Shown here: positions 1-7,013 of the stretch, one piece after another
How positions within the stretch are numbered: the stretch's first letter is position 1
How the letters are laid out: every line of letters starts with the position of its first letter
Source: Clostridiales bacterium
GTDB taxonomy: Bacteria; Bacillota; Clostridia; Lutisporales; Lutisporaceae
Direction: 5' to 3'
DNA: 10,044 nt
Assembly: GCA_012842725.1 (NCBI GenBank)
Contig: DUSG01000009.1
Span: 1 to 10,044 of the forward strand
Program-made: the position numbers and the translations under genes
The notes under the pieces: generated by a model
The model's input: only the letters and a program-made list of their open reading frames with translations
Databases searched by the model: none
Told to the model about the DNA's origin: nothing

Positions 1-1065
1 AACTCAATGCTGGAAAATGCAGATTTGGAGGTTAATAATATAAGTTTTTCAGAACCCACACAAATAGATTATGAGGGTTTGGATGGAGTTTATAGCATTG
101 ACATATTATTACCGTTTAAAGGGGATTACAATTCTCTGATATCATTTTTAAAGGACTTGAGAAATAGCGATAAAAAATTATTGATAGATCATATTTATAT
201 AACTCGAAATGGTGAAGATGGTATAGTTAATGGTCAGATAACTCTCAAGGCCTTTAGTTATGGAAATGTAAAAGCAACAGATAATGAATATTATTATATC
301 AATGCTTATAAAAGTATTGGTAAAGAAGATCCTTTTAAAGTCTTTGATGATTATGAAGAAGAAAATAAACAAGTGATAAATTCTGACTCTTATGTAGAGG
401 AAGAAAAAAGAGACTTGATATTTGATATGGAAGCAGATGATATATTCTTTATGGGGACAAGCCATTATGTATCAGGACAAGTGAAGAGGATAGATAAAGC
501 AAAACATGGCAATAGCTCTATAAGAACTGAATATAACATGTCAACTATTTTCAAAAAAGAAAGAGCCTATGTTGTACTAGATGATAAAAATATAAATATC
601 AAATACCCGCCTCAATCTATTGGTTTATGGGCTTATAGCTATGGTTATTCTCCAGTAACAATTGGTATCAGATTTAATGATATGGATGGGCGAAAAATTG
701 ATTTGGAACTTTCAAAATCAGTAGACTGGATGGGTTGGAAATTCATATCTGCTATGCCGCCCCAAGATTTAAATATATATCCATTAAAATTAGATAGAAT
801 ATATTTGGAATTAGACGTTAGTAGAGATGAATACGGAGTAATACTTTTTGATCAGATTGAAGCAAGTTATGGAAATAGTCAAGAAGTAGATTCTACAAAG
901 GTTGAAAATTATTCTTTCCATATTGTTAAACCAGGAGATACATTAAAATCAATCAGCAAATCTTACTATAATACAGAATCTAATTATATAAAATTAGCTA
1001 AGGAAAATGCATTGAATCCTAATGACGAATTGGAACCTGGAACTGTATTGGTAATTCCAAAGTAA
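1..1065 (+). CDS. PilO-like pilus assembly protein with jelly-roll and LysM domains (5' partial)
   Basis: The frame is open to the window edge, and the first ATG (position 7) is probably internal because PilO proteins begin with a membrane helix and coiled coil that are missing here. Counting from that Met, residues 28-85 resemble the PilO ferredoxin-like domain (VYSIDILLPFKGDYNSLISF, then a strand pair around IDHIYI). Residues 135-288 form a beta-rich region with IGLWAYSYG, DWMGWK and LDRIYLELD, like the jelly-roll, carbohydrate-binding-type domain attached to many Firmicutes phosphodiester glycosidases. Residues 302-351 are a LysM domain (YSFHIVKPGDTLKSIS to PGTVLVIPK). PilO is an alignment protein that connects the inner-membrane platform to the envelope. 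Here the LysM domain would bind peptidoglycan directly, a role I infer from the domain order. A minor-pilin cluster follows. The LysM call is very firm and the PilO call good. Confidence 0.8.
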   Translation, partial: NSMLENADLEVNNISFSEPTQIDYEGLDGVYSIDILLPFKGDYNSLISFLKDLRNSDKKLLIDHIYITRNGEDGIVNGQITLKAFSYGNVKATDNEYYYINAYKSIGKEDPFKVFDDYEEENKQVINSDSYVEEEKRDLIFDMEADDIFFMGTSHYVSGQVKRIDKAKHGNSSIRTEYNMSTIFKKERAYVVLDDKNINIKYPPQSIGLWAYSYGYSPVTIGIRFNDMDGRKIDLELSKSVDWMGWKFISAMPPQDLNIYPLKLDRIYLELDVSRDEYGVILFDQIEASYGNSQEVDSTKVENYSFHIVKPGDTLKSISKSYYNTESNYIKLAKENALNPNDELEPGTVLVIPK

Positions 1066-1084
1066 GAAAGGGTTGGCAAGTTAA

Positions 1085-2971
1085 ATGAAAATAAAATGTT
1101 TGTTAATATTTTTTGTAACTTTATGTATTTTCATACTTTATCCTGAATCCTACATTAGAGCTGAAGCTGAAGATGAAGGATACCAATTGGGTTATTTAAA
1201 CGGATGGATCGACGGTATAAAAGCTGCAGAAATAGATTACGAAAAAAGAGATAATAAAAATTATTTAAAAGCCATGCCAAATAGTGCAGAAATTACTGAA
1301 ATGTATAATTTAGAAGGAGAGGACAGTGACTATATAAATGACTTTATATCAGGATATAAAGCTGGTTTTAGAGATGGTTATAATATGGCTTATGATAAGT
1401 CAAACGCTAAAAAAGAAACTTCATTTAATTATGCTGAAGAGCTTGGATTTGCAATGGGTGAAATTCAAGGTTATATTGATTTTTTTCATGGCAAGCCAAA
1501 TAAGTGGACAAACAGCGTTCCTTCTACATCAGATATTAAAAATATTTTTGATTTAATAAAAGAACCTGATGATTATAAAAATAGCTTTATAAGTACTTTT
1601 ATAACGAAATTTAAAGAAGGCTATGAGAACGGATACAGAAAAGTAAAATATGAACCTTATATGGATGCAATAGAAAAAGGTGCTGTGGATGGAGAAAAAT
1701 TAGGTAAAATTATGGGTGCTAACAATGGAAAATATGATTACTATATGGGAAGAGATAATCAATGGACCAGAAATTTGCCTTCAGATAAGCAGATAATATC
1801 AATGTTTTCTTTGTCAAAAGATTATAATGGATATTCAAATGCATTTATTTCAGCCTTCAAGAAAAGCTATAGAAAGAGTTACGAAGAAGCATTCAGAATG
1901 GCAAGACTTGAATATAGTACATTTCAATTTGAAAAAGGATATAGCCATGGATTTGATATTGGTTCGATTAAAGGAAAAAATACTGCAAAGATAGATGTTA
2001 TGAAAGGTGTAGGTAATAATGTAAACAGGTACGAAATTACTGATACAGATATTATAAACCATTACAAGTTGTTTTATGAGAATGATAATTACGAGAGAGG
2101 GTTTATAAGCGGTTACAGAGAAGGTTTTAAAATTGGATACATAGAAGAATATCAAAAGAGTCGATATGATTATTTTATTGAAATGACTACAGTTGAAATT
2201 GTACCAACAAGTGGAGCCCAAATAGTTTCTTCTGATAAAAAGGTATATATTGATATTGATAAAGGTAGCTTCCATAAAGACGTTTTGTTAACTATCGAAA
2301 AGATTTATGAAAACAGTCAAATTGTCATGCCTCCTAAAGACAGATATATTCAGGCATCTGATATTTATAGTATTCAGATTGTGAATACAAGTGAAAATAC
2401 GAACAATGTTAAACCAATAATATTGAGTTTTAAATATTTTGGTAGGGAAAATGCAGGTATTTACAAGTATTCTGATAATAAATGGATTTATATGCCAACA
2501 ACTTATAGAATTGGGCAAGATAGTATAAGTACTTATATTAAACCTGAAACGATTAGCAACAAAGGTATGATTTTTGGAGTATTTATAGACAAAAAAAGTA
2601 TAAATCCGCTTGATTTGAGAGGGCATTGGGCCAGAGAAGAGATTAATGCATACTTGAAAAGAGGAATAGTCGAGCTATATGAAGATAATACATTTAGACC
2701 TGATACTCCCATTTTTAGAGGACAAGCTGTTGAATTAATAAATGACGTATTTAATACTGATTTAATTTTAGAAGGAGACTATGATGTTCCAATAACTTAT
2801 AAAGAGATTGAAGATATTATTAAACAAATATATGATGCCAACTTTAGTTGGATTGAAATTGCCAAGAAAATGATGTGGAACAAAGACAAAAGGTCTATGA
2901 GTCTTAGCTCTATGGATTATTATATTACAAGAGCTGAAATGATATATATGCTTTATTATTTGAAAGAATAA
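1085..2971 (+). CDS. Secreted SLH-domain protein with four Gly/Tyr-rich repeats
   Basis: This 628-residue protein is probably anchored in the cell wall. Residues 1-26 are a signal peptide with Lys2/Lys4, a hydrophobic core at 5-19 and likely cleavage after Ala26 or Ala28. Residues 32-364 hold four diverged repeats. Each starts with a G-x3-G-x3-G/A motif and has an invariant Phe-Ile-Ser at 87, 168, 254 and 340, followed by an aromatic Gly/Tyr stretch. Residues 365-502 look like a ZU5-type beta-sandwich (GSFHKDVLLTIEK, then YKYSDNKWIYMP). Residues 508-560 are an SLH module (LRGHWAREEINAYLKRGIVE, FRPDTPIFRGQA). A degenerate second SLH seems to end at YITRAEMIYML (613-623). SLH modules bind secondary cell-wall polymer. 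The start is ATG 1085 with GAAAGGG upstream, 19 bp after the PilO-like gene, so the two are probably co-transcribed. The repeat function is unknown; a pilus-associated wall component is an inference from position. Confidence 0.85.
   Translation: MKIKCLLIFFVTLCIFILYPESYIRAEAEDEGYQLGYLNGWIDGIKAAEIDYEKRDNKNYLKAMPNSAEITEMYNLEGEDSDYINDFISGYKAGFRDGYNMAYDKSNAKKETSFNYAEELGFAMGEIQGYIDFFHGKPNKWTNSVPSTSDIKNIFDLIKEPDDYKNSFISTFITKFKEGYENGYRKVKYEPYMDAIEKGAVDGEKLGKIMGANNGKYDYYMGRDNQWTRNLPSDKQIISMFSLSKDYNGYSNAFISAFKKSYRKSYEEAFRMARLEYSTFQFEKGYSHGFDIGSIKGKNTAKIDVMKGVGNNVNRYEITDTDIINHYKLFYENDNYERGFISGYREGFKIGYIEEYQKSRYDYFIEMTTVEIVPTSGAQIVSSDKKVYIDIDKGSFHKDVLLTIEKIYENSQIVMPPKDRYIQASDIYSIQIVNTSENTNNVKPIILSFKYFGRENAGIYKYSDNKWIYMPTTYRIGQDSISTYIKPETISNKGMIFGVFIDKKSINPLDLRGHWAREEINAYLKRGIVELYEDNTFRPDTPIFRGQAVELINDVFNTDLILEGDYDVPITYKEIEDIIKQIYDANFSWIEIAKKMMWNKDKRSMSLSSMDYYITRAEMIYMLYYLKE
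1178..2176 (+). repeat. Four-copy protein-level repeat inside the SLH protein gene
   Basis: Approximate units are 1178-1429, 1430-1675, 1676-1933 and 1934-2176. The Phe-Ile-Ser anchors lie 81, 86 and 86 residues apart. A Trp or aromatic position lies exactly 27 residues before each anchor in units 1-3, and is Val in unit 4. Units 1 and 4 share FISGY-x2-GF-x2-GY, while units 2 and 3 share N-x-W-T followed by (V/L)PS. The similarity is at protein level and is not obvious in DNA, so the duplication is old. Confidence 0.85.
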
Positions 2972-2982
2972 CAATTAATATA

Positions 2983-3040
2983 ATAAACTTCATAATTTCT
3001 CCAAATTTTAAAAAGAAATTGGAGGAATTATGAAGTTTAT
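2983..3040. promoter_or_regulatory. 22-bp hairpin between the SLH gene and the prepilin genes
   Basis: Arm 2983-3004 pairs with 3019-3040 over 22 bp with a single G-U (2998/3025). A bulged A and three more pairs may extend it, leaving a loop around 3009-3015. No T-tract follows on the plus strand (TAGTGAATATA), so it is not a standard Rho-independent terminator for the SLH gene. It could be an RNA processing or stability element, an attenuator, or a translation control element, since the 3' arm contains GGAGG and an ATG. Confidence 0.75.
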
Positions 3041-3053
3041 AGTGAATATATAG
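3030..3053 (+). CDS. Possible 7-codon leader ORF occluded in the hairpin
   Basis: GGAGG at 3021-3025 is followed after four bases by ATG and the seven codons MKFIVNI, then TAG. Both the ribosome site and the start lie inside the 3' arm of the hairpin at 2983-3040. Nothing beyond the good ribosome site supports translation, and chance is possible. It is recorded because the spacing is ideal and because it sits directly before the prepilin genes. Confidence 0.2.
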   Translation: MKFIVNI

Positions 3054-3088
3054 AACTAGTTATAAAAACTTCTATGGTGTGAGTTCTG

Positions 3089-3445
3089 GTGAAGAAAACT
3101 AAATTTAATTCTGGATTTACGATTATAGAAATCATGTTTTCAATGGTTATTTTTTTAATTCTATATATATCTATCTCATTTCTAATAACTACAATCGCGA
3201 AGAATTCTTATGATACAAGATATAATTATATAGCAACAACTATAGCACAAAAAAGGCTTGAAGAAATTAAAGCATCGAGAGAAATAAGTGAAGGATATAG
3301 AAAATACGAATATGAAAATTTTACTATTGAAGAAAAAATTATTAAAGTTGAAGAATACAAAAGTCCAGTCTACAGAATTGTGATAAGTGTACATAAAGAT
3401 GATAGGGTTTTAGAAAAATTAGAAGGGGTTAAAGCTGTTAAATAA
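3089..3445 (+). CDS. Type IV prepilin-like minor pilin, PilV/GspI-like
   Basis: This 118-residue protein has a short basic leader (MKKTKFNSG) and a class III prepilin cleavage site, Gly9-Phe10, in the motif G|FTIIE. Glu14 is at mature position +5, and a hydrophobic helix spans about 11-37. PilD-type peptidase would cut and N-methylate it. The stretch AQKRLEEIKASRE (53-65) after the helix resembles the Q-x-LE-x-(I/L)K segment of GspI/PilV pilins. The start is GTG 3089, since the ATG upstream at 3074 runs into a stop after two codons. The ribosome site is only a weak GGTGTGAG. Three further pilin-like genes follow in the same direction. The pilin call is certain; the GspI/PilV subclass is less so. 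Confidence 0.85.
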   Translation: MKKTKFNSGFTIIEIMFSMVIFLILYISISFLITTIAKNSYDTRYNYIATTIAQKRLEEIKASREISEGYRKYEYENFTIEEKIIKVEEYKSPVYRIVISVHKDDRVLEKLEGVKAVK

Positions 3446-3459
3446 TTGGTGATAGTAAT

Positions 3460-4014
3460 ATGGCCAATCCTTTTCAATCAAAAAACGGTTCTATAATTGT
3501 TTTATTATTGCTTTTATCTTCTTTAATCATTTCTTTTGCTACAATATTACTATCTACTGCAGTAATGAATACTAAAATGAAAAATATAAATAAAAAATCA
3601 AAGAATACTTATTACGTAGCAGAAAATGCTTTGGAAGAAGCCTATGCAATGATTCGAGATTTTGTTGATTTAGCGTTGGAGTATGCTCGGAATAGCGATA
3701 ATCCTAAAATGGCTTATATTGACTTTTTATATGGAAACAGTTACGAACAAGAAAAAAATCAAGGTTTAGTAGCAGTACTTGAAGATAAGAGCAGATATGT
3801 TATTTGTAATATGGATAATACGTCAATTAATGCAGAAATGCTTAATAAGCTAAACTATTTACAATTAAATATTAAATCATGCAGCACTAATGGTAAAATA
3901 AAAAGAGAGATTGTTTTAGTATGTCATATTTCAATACCTGAAGACGAAGAATTGTATAGAGAAGTAAGTTCGGAGGATCTGGTAAACATATATGATTGGA
4001 AAGTGGAAAGGTAA
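3460..4014 (+). CDS. PilX/GspK-like minor pilin lacking Glu5
   Basis: This 184-residue protein starts with MANPFQSKNG and then a long hydrophobic helix (about 11-33, SIIVLLLLLSSLIISFATIL). The region after the helix, NTYYVAENALEEAYAMIRD (49-67), matches the A-E-x-A-L-x-x-A pattern of PilX/GspK N-terminal domains. If cleaved after Gly10, mature position 5 is Leu rather than Glu. Loss of Glu5 is typical of GspK-type pilins, which sit at the tip of the pseudopilus. Start ATG 3460 has GGTGAT upstream and lies 14 bp after the preceding pilin gene. The 3' end overlaps the next gene by 23 bp, suggesting translational coupling. Confidence 0.75.
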   Translation: MANPFQSKNGSIIVLLLLLSSLIISFATILLSTAVMNTKMKNINKKSKNTYYVAENALEEAYAMIRDFVDLALEYARNSDNPKMAYIDFLYGNSYEQEKNQGLVAVLEDKSRYVICNMDNTSINAEMLNKLNYLQLNIKSCSTNGKIKREIVLVCHISIPEDEELYREVSSEDLVNIYDWKVER

Positions 4015-4585
4015 GTTTTTGTTTTATTATACTTCACAAAACAATGGGTTTATTATTATAGAGGTCCTTACTGTACTACCCATCTTAAGCATGATTATTT
4101 TTCTTGTTTTTTATGCAGTATCATCAAATATAAATAACATAAGTAAATTAGATTCTGAAATTGAAATGCAGCAGCAAGCACAATTTATATTAGATTTTAT
4201 GGAATCAAAAATTATTGAATCGATAGGTGTTTCGTATTTGCAGGATATTGAAGGTTTTCAGAAACATAATACAAATGAAAGAGTTTATATAAGCAAAATA
4301 ATATTCAAAAATCCTCCTGAACGTTCGGATAAAGGATATATTTTTTCATTAAGTAAAGACAGTAAAAATAATTACTATAATCTGAAATATGGTATTGGTT
4401 TGACAGGAGGAGCAGCAGATGAATTAGGAAATTATATAGATGGTATAGAAGTAGAGCCTATACCTAGTGATAAAAAGTATACTGAGGCAAATGGCATAAA
4501 AATAAAAATTGATCTTAAGGTAGAAGGTAATATTTTGACTTTTGAAAATTCATATTATTTCAGAAACTCACATAGGAGGAACTAG
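3992..4585 (+). CDS. Type IV prepilin-like minor pilin, PilW/GspJ-like
   Basis: This 197-residue protein has a prepilin motif at Gly19-Phe20 (NNG|FIIIE), with Glu24 at mature +5 and a helix to about residue 44 that contains the Pro common in pilins. A soluble domain follows with QQQAQFILDFMESKIIES (61-78), like the Q-x3-x-L-x2-(L/M) region of PilW/GspJ. ATG 3992 is the first start after an in-frame stop at 3983 and gives a 19-residue leader, long for this class. GGAGG at 3972 is too far away (15 nt) to serve it well. A TTG at 4019 with AAAGGT in front would give a 10-residue leader. The start is therefore uncertain; the pilin identity is not. Confidence 0.82.
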   Translation: MIGKWKGKFLFYYTSQNNGFIIIEVLTVLPILSMIIFLVFYAVSSNINNISKLDSEIEMQQQAQFILDFMESKIIESIGVSYLQDIEGFQKHNTNERVYISKIIFKNPPERSDKGYIFSLSKDSKNNYYNLKYGIGLTGGAADELGNYIDGIEVEPIPSDKKYTEANGIKIKIDLKVEGNILTFENSYYFRNSHRRN

Positions 4586-4587
4586 TA

Positions 4588-5046
4588 TTGAAAAAAGCAA
4601 AGAGTAAAGCAGGATTGACTTTAATAGAATTGATAGTTACAGTCGGAATGCTTTCACTTTTGATGCTGATGGCTTTACCCAAAATAGATATGAGCAGTTA
4701 TAAGCTTATAACAATATCAAAAAATTTAAGAGATGATATAAGGTACATTAGGTATATAGCAATGACTGAAGGTGATATACTACGTATTTTTTTTCAAAGG
4801 AATAGATATTTAATTCTCGAAGGTTCAAAAATTATTAAAGAAGTTAGGTTAGATAGTAATTTTTCATTATATCAGAATTTTAAAGACAACATGATATTTT
4901 TTTCTTACAATGGTGCTCCTTCAACAAGTGGTGGTACAATTAATGTGGTAAAAAACGATGGTAAATATACTGAAATAACAGTTGTACCAGGTACTGGTAG
5001 GGTACTTTTTAAAAATCAAATAAATAGTGGATATAAAATGAAATAA
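4588..5046 (+). CDS. Type IV prepilin-like minor pilin, GspH/FimT-like
   Basis: This 152-residue protein has leader MKKAKSKAG followed by |LTLIELIVTVGMLSLLMLMA. Gly9 is the cleavage position, Glu14 is mature +5, and a Pro at 31 breaks the helix, as in many pilins. The following segment, ISKNLRDDIRYIRYIAMTEG (43-62), fits the L-x3-L-x3-R-x2-A pattern of GspH/FimT pilins. The rest is predicted beta-rich and ends in a Gly-rich portion (VVPGTGRVLF). The start is TTG 4588, fixed by AGGAGG at 4574-4579 with 8-nt spacing and by the leader it yields. It lies 2 bp after the preceding pilin gene and completes a set of four minor pilins. Confidence 0.85.
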   Translation: MKKAKSKAGLTLIELIVTVGMLSLLMLMALPKIDMSSYKLITISKNLRDDIRYIRYIAMTEGDILRIFFQRNRYLILEGSKIIKEVRLDSNFSLYQNFKDNMIFFSYNGAPSTSGGTINVVKNDGKYTEITVVPGTGRVLFKNQINSGYKMK

Positions 5047-5063
5047 ACAGGAAGGTGTTATTT

Positions 5064-5342
5064 ATGTATTGTGTAAAAAATTATATGGAACATGTTATAG
5101 ATTTAAAAATTGATGCAATAATTAAATCTATAGACATGTGCAATTGTGAAAAATGTAGACTTGATGTTAAAGCCATCGCTTTGAACAATTTACCTCCCCG
5201 ATATGTAGTGACGAATAAGGGTATACTATATTCAAAGCTAAACGAATTGGAATTACAGTTTGAAGTAGATGTTCAAAAAGAAATCGTTAAAGCTGCAATG
5301 ATTGTAAAAGAGAATCCAAGACATGAAGAGAGTGAGGGTTAG
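5064..5342 (+). CDS. comFB: ComFB-family protein (late competence / cyclic-dinucleotide receptor family)
   Basis: This small 92-residue soluble protein shows the ComFB hallmarks: an N-terminal K-N-Y-M-E-x-V motif, a Cys cluster C-x-C-x2-C followed by RLDVKAIALN, and LPPRYVVTNKG with a nearby LYSKL. ComFB is encoded with competence genes in Bacillus, and family members have recently been reported to bind cyclic dinucleotides and to affect T4P and competence in cyanobacteria. Start ATG 5064 is preferred over an in-frame GTG at 5055 because GGAAGG (5050-5055) is correctly spaced for 5064 and overlaps the GTG. The stop shares a base with the start of aroK. Its position right after the minor pilins suggests a regulator of pilus function, which is an inference. 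Confidence 0.88.
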   Translation: MYCVKNYMEHVIDLKIDAIIKSIDMCNCEKCRLDVKAIALNNLPPRYVVTNKGILYSKLNELELQFEVDVQKEIVKAAMIVKENPRHEESEG

Positions 5343-5875
5343 TGAATATTGTGCTGGTAGGGTTTAGCGGTAGCGGTAAAACAACGGTTGGCAAGGAAAT
5401 ATGTAAAATAACGGGGATGGATTATATCGATACAGATGTTCTGATAGAAAGAAAATTAAGTCTTAAGATAGAAGATATTTTTCGATATTATGGTCATAGA
5501 TATTTTCGATATATTGAAAGAGAAGTTATAAAAAATTTACTTAATATGGAGAATAAGGTCATAGGAACTGGAGGAGGAGCCTTTATAAACCCTACTAATA
5601 TTTTGAATCTTAAAAGTTTAGGCATTGTTTTTTTTCTAAATGCTACTTTGGAAAAAATATTGACAGATGATGTTTTATCAAGCAGACCATTACTAAAAAA
5701 TGAAGATATGTACAAGATACAAAAACTATATGAAAGCAGATTAGTTTTCTATAGAGAAGCAGATTTTGAGATAAATATTGATGATAAATCACCTAATATT
5801 GTTGCAAAAGAAATAATAAATATTTTCTGTTCATATAAGAACAGATATGATAATATTAAAGAGAGTTTTAAATAG
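5342..5875 (+). CDS. aroK: Shikimate kinase
   Basis: This enzyme phosphorylates shikimate at the 3-hydroxyl with ATP, the fifth step towards chorismate, in the cytoplasm. The 177-residue length is normal. Visible motifs are the Walker A G7-F-S-G-S-G-K-T14, the Asp30-Thr-Asp32 shikimate/Mg site, FRYIE at 55-59 with the substrate Arg56, the Gly-rich GTGGGAF at 75-81, the LID segment SSRPLL at 113-118, and Arg133 in ESRLVFYREAD. Start GTG 5342 overlaps the comFB stop by one base (GTTAGTG), so translation is probably coupled. No other aromatic-pathway gene is in the window. The tail after residue 162 (SYKNRYDN...) looks disordered and extends slightly past the fold. Confidence 0.95.
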   Translation: MNIVLVGFSGSGKTTVGKEICKITGMDYIDTDVLIERKLSLKIEDIFRYYGHRYFRYIEREVIKNLLNMENKVIGTGGGAFINPTNILNLKSLGIVFFLNATLEKILTDDVLSSRPLLKNEDMYKIQKLYESRLVFYREADFEINIDDKSPNIVAKEIINIFCSYKNRYDNIKESFK

Positions 5876-5886
5876 GGGGATTACAA

Positions 5887-6957
5887 GTGACAAAAAGAAT
5901 AGCTAGGATTAGAGAAATAATAAAAAATATTAATGCAGATGGAATAATTGCGTATTCACCTGAAAATTTAAGATATTTAAGTGGTTTTACAGGTTCTACA
6001 GGATATGTGATAATTAGTGAAAAAGAAGCTGGTTTTGTTACTGACTTTAGATATACTGAACAAGCTTCTGAGCAGTGTAAAGGTTTTGAAATAATAAAAA
6101 ATGAAAGCCCATTGGTGGATTACTTATCTAATACTATAAAAAAATATAAAATAAAAAGACTTGCTTTCGAAGATAACTTCATGACTGTGGAGTTTTATGA
6201 AAAATTGAGGGAAAAGATAAAAGATACAACTGAGATAATTCCCCTAAAAGAAAAAGCTGAGGAAATAAGAATTATAAAAGATGATGATGAATTGGAAAAC
6301 ATAAAAAAAGCTGCAGAAATTGCAGATTTGGCTTTTTCACATATTTTAAACTATATTAAACCTGGTATTAAGGAAAAGGACATAGCATTGGAACTTGAAT
6401 ATTTCATGAAAAAGCACGGCAGTTCAAATAACTCATTTGAGTTTATTATCGCTTCAGGCCATAGATCTTCTATGCCTCATGGAGTAGCTACTGATAAAAA
6501 AATAAATAATGGTGACTTATTGACCTTAGACTATGGATGTGTATATAATGGATATTGTTCAGATATGACAAGAACAATAGTTGTTGGTAAAGCTACAGAC
6601 GAGCAGAGAAAGATTTACAATATAGTATTGAAAGCCCAGAAAGAAGCCTTGTTACATATTAGAGCAGGTGTTCTAGGTAAAGAAGTAGATAAAATAGCAA
6701 GAGATATAATTGCTGAAGCTGGATACGGGGATAATTTTGGACATGGATTAGGTCATGGGGTTGGTTTGGCAATACATGAGGAGCCTAGGCTTTCACCTGC
6801 AGGCAATAGGATTTTGGAAGAAAATATGGTAGTAACAAATGAACCAGGCATCTATATTCCTGGCTTTGGTGGTGTACGAATTGAAGATTTGATTGTGGTA
6901 GGAAAAGAGGGTCCCATAGTTTTAAATAGGTCCCCAAAGGAACTTATAGAATTATAA
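5887..6957 (+). CDS. Xaa-Pro peptidase, M24 metallopeptidase family
   Basis: This 356-residue cytoplasmic dimetal peptidase is predicted to remove N-terminal residues before proline (aminopeptidase P / prolidase type). An N-terminal creatinase-like domain spans about 1-125 and the pita-bread catalytic domain about 135-350. All five metal ligands are visible: Asp215 (LDYG), Asp226 (CSDMTRT), His290 (GHGLGHGVGLAIHEEP), Glu319 (TNEPGIY) and Glu333 (GVRIEDL). His198 (MPHG) and His297 are also in place. Start GTG 5887 has AGGGGGA at 5874-5880, which overlaps the aroK stop. Placement just before efp is a common clostridial arrangement. The exact specificity (aminopeptidase P or prolidase) cannot be settled from sequence. 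Confidence 0.93.
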   Translation: MTKRIARIREIIKNINADGIIAYSPENLRYLSGFTGSTGYVIISEKEAGFVTDFRYTEQASEQCKGFEIIKNESPLVDYLSNTIKKYKIKRLAFEDNFMTVEFYEKLREKIKDTTEIIPLKEKAEEIRIIKDDDELENIKKAAEIADLAFSHILNYIKPGIKEKDIALELEYFMKKHGSSNNSFEFIIASGHRSSMPHGVATDKKINNGDLLTLDYGCVYNGYCSDMTRTIVVGKATDEQRKIYNIVLKAQKEALLHIRAGVLGKEVDKIARDIIAEAGYGDNFGHGLGHGVGLAIHEEPRLSPAGNRILEENMVVTNEPGIYIPGFGGVRIEDLIVVGKEGPIVLNRSPKELIEL

Positions 6958-7013
6958 TTTTTAATATTTTTTTGTTAATAATATTTATATATGGTTGATA
7001 GGAGGAATACTTT

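Noticed and set aside
1850..2626. Minus-strand ORFs of 141 and 112 residues over the SLH gene
   Set aside because: They are shadows of the plus-strand gene with its clear signal peptide, repeats and SLH domain, and their translations show no recognisable motif.
2983..3040. Rho-independent terminator for the SLH gene
   Set aside because: The stem is long but no T-tract follows on the plus strand, so it was listed as a regulatory hairpin instead.
6958..7013. Promoter or riboswitch ahead of efp
   Set aside because: The 56 bp are AT-rich, but the best candidate hexamers (TTGTTA with TATATA) are only about 10 bases apart, and there is no structured leader.
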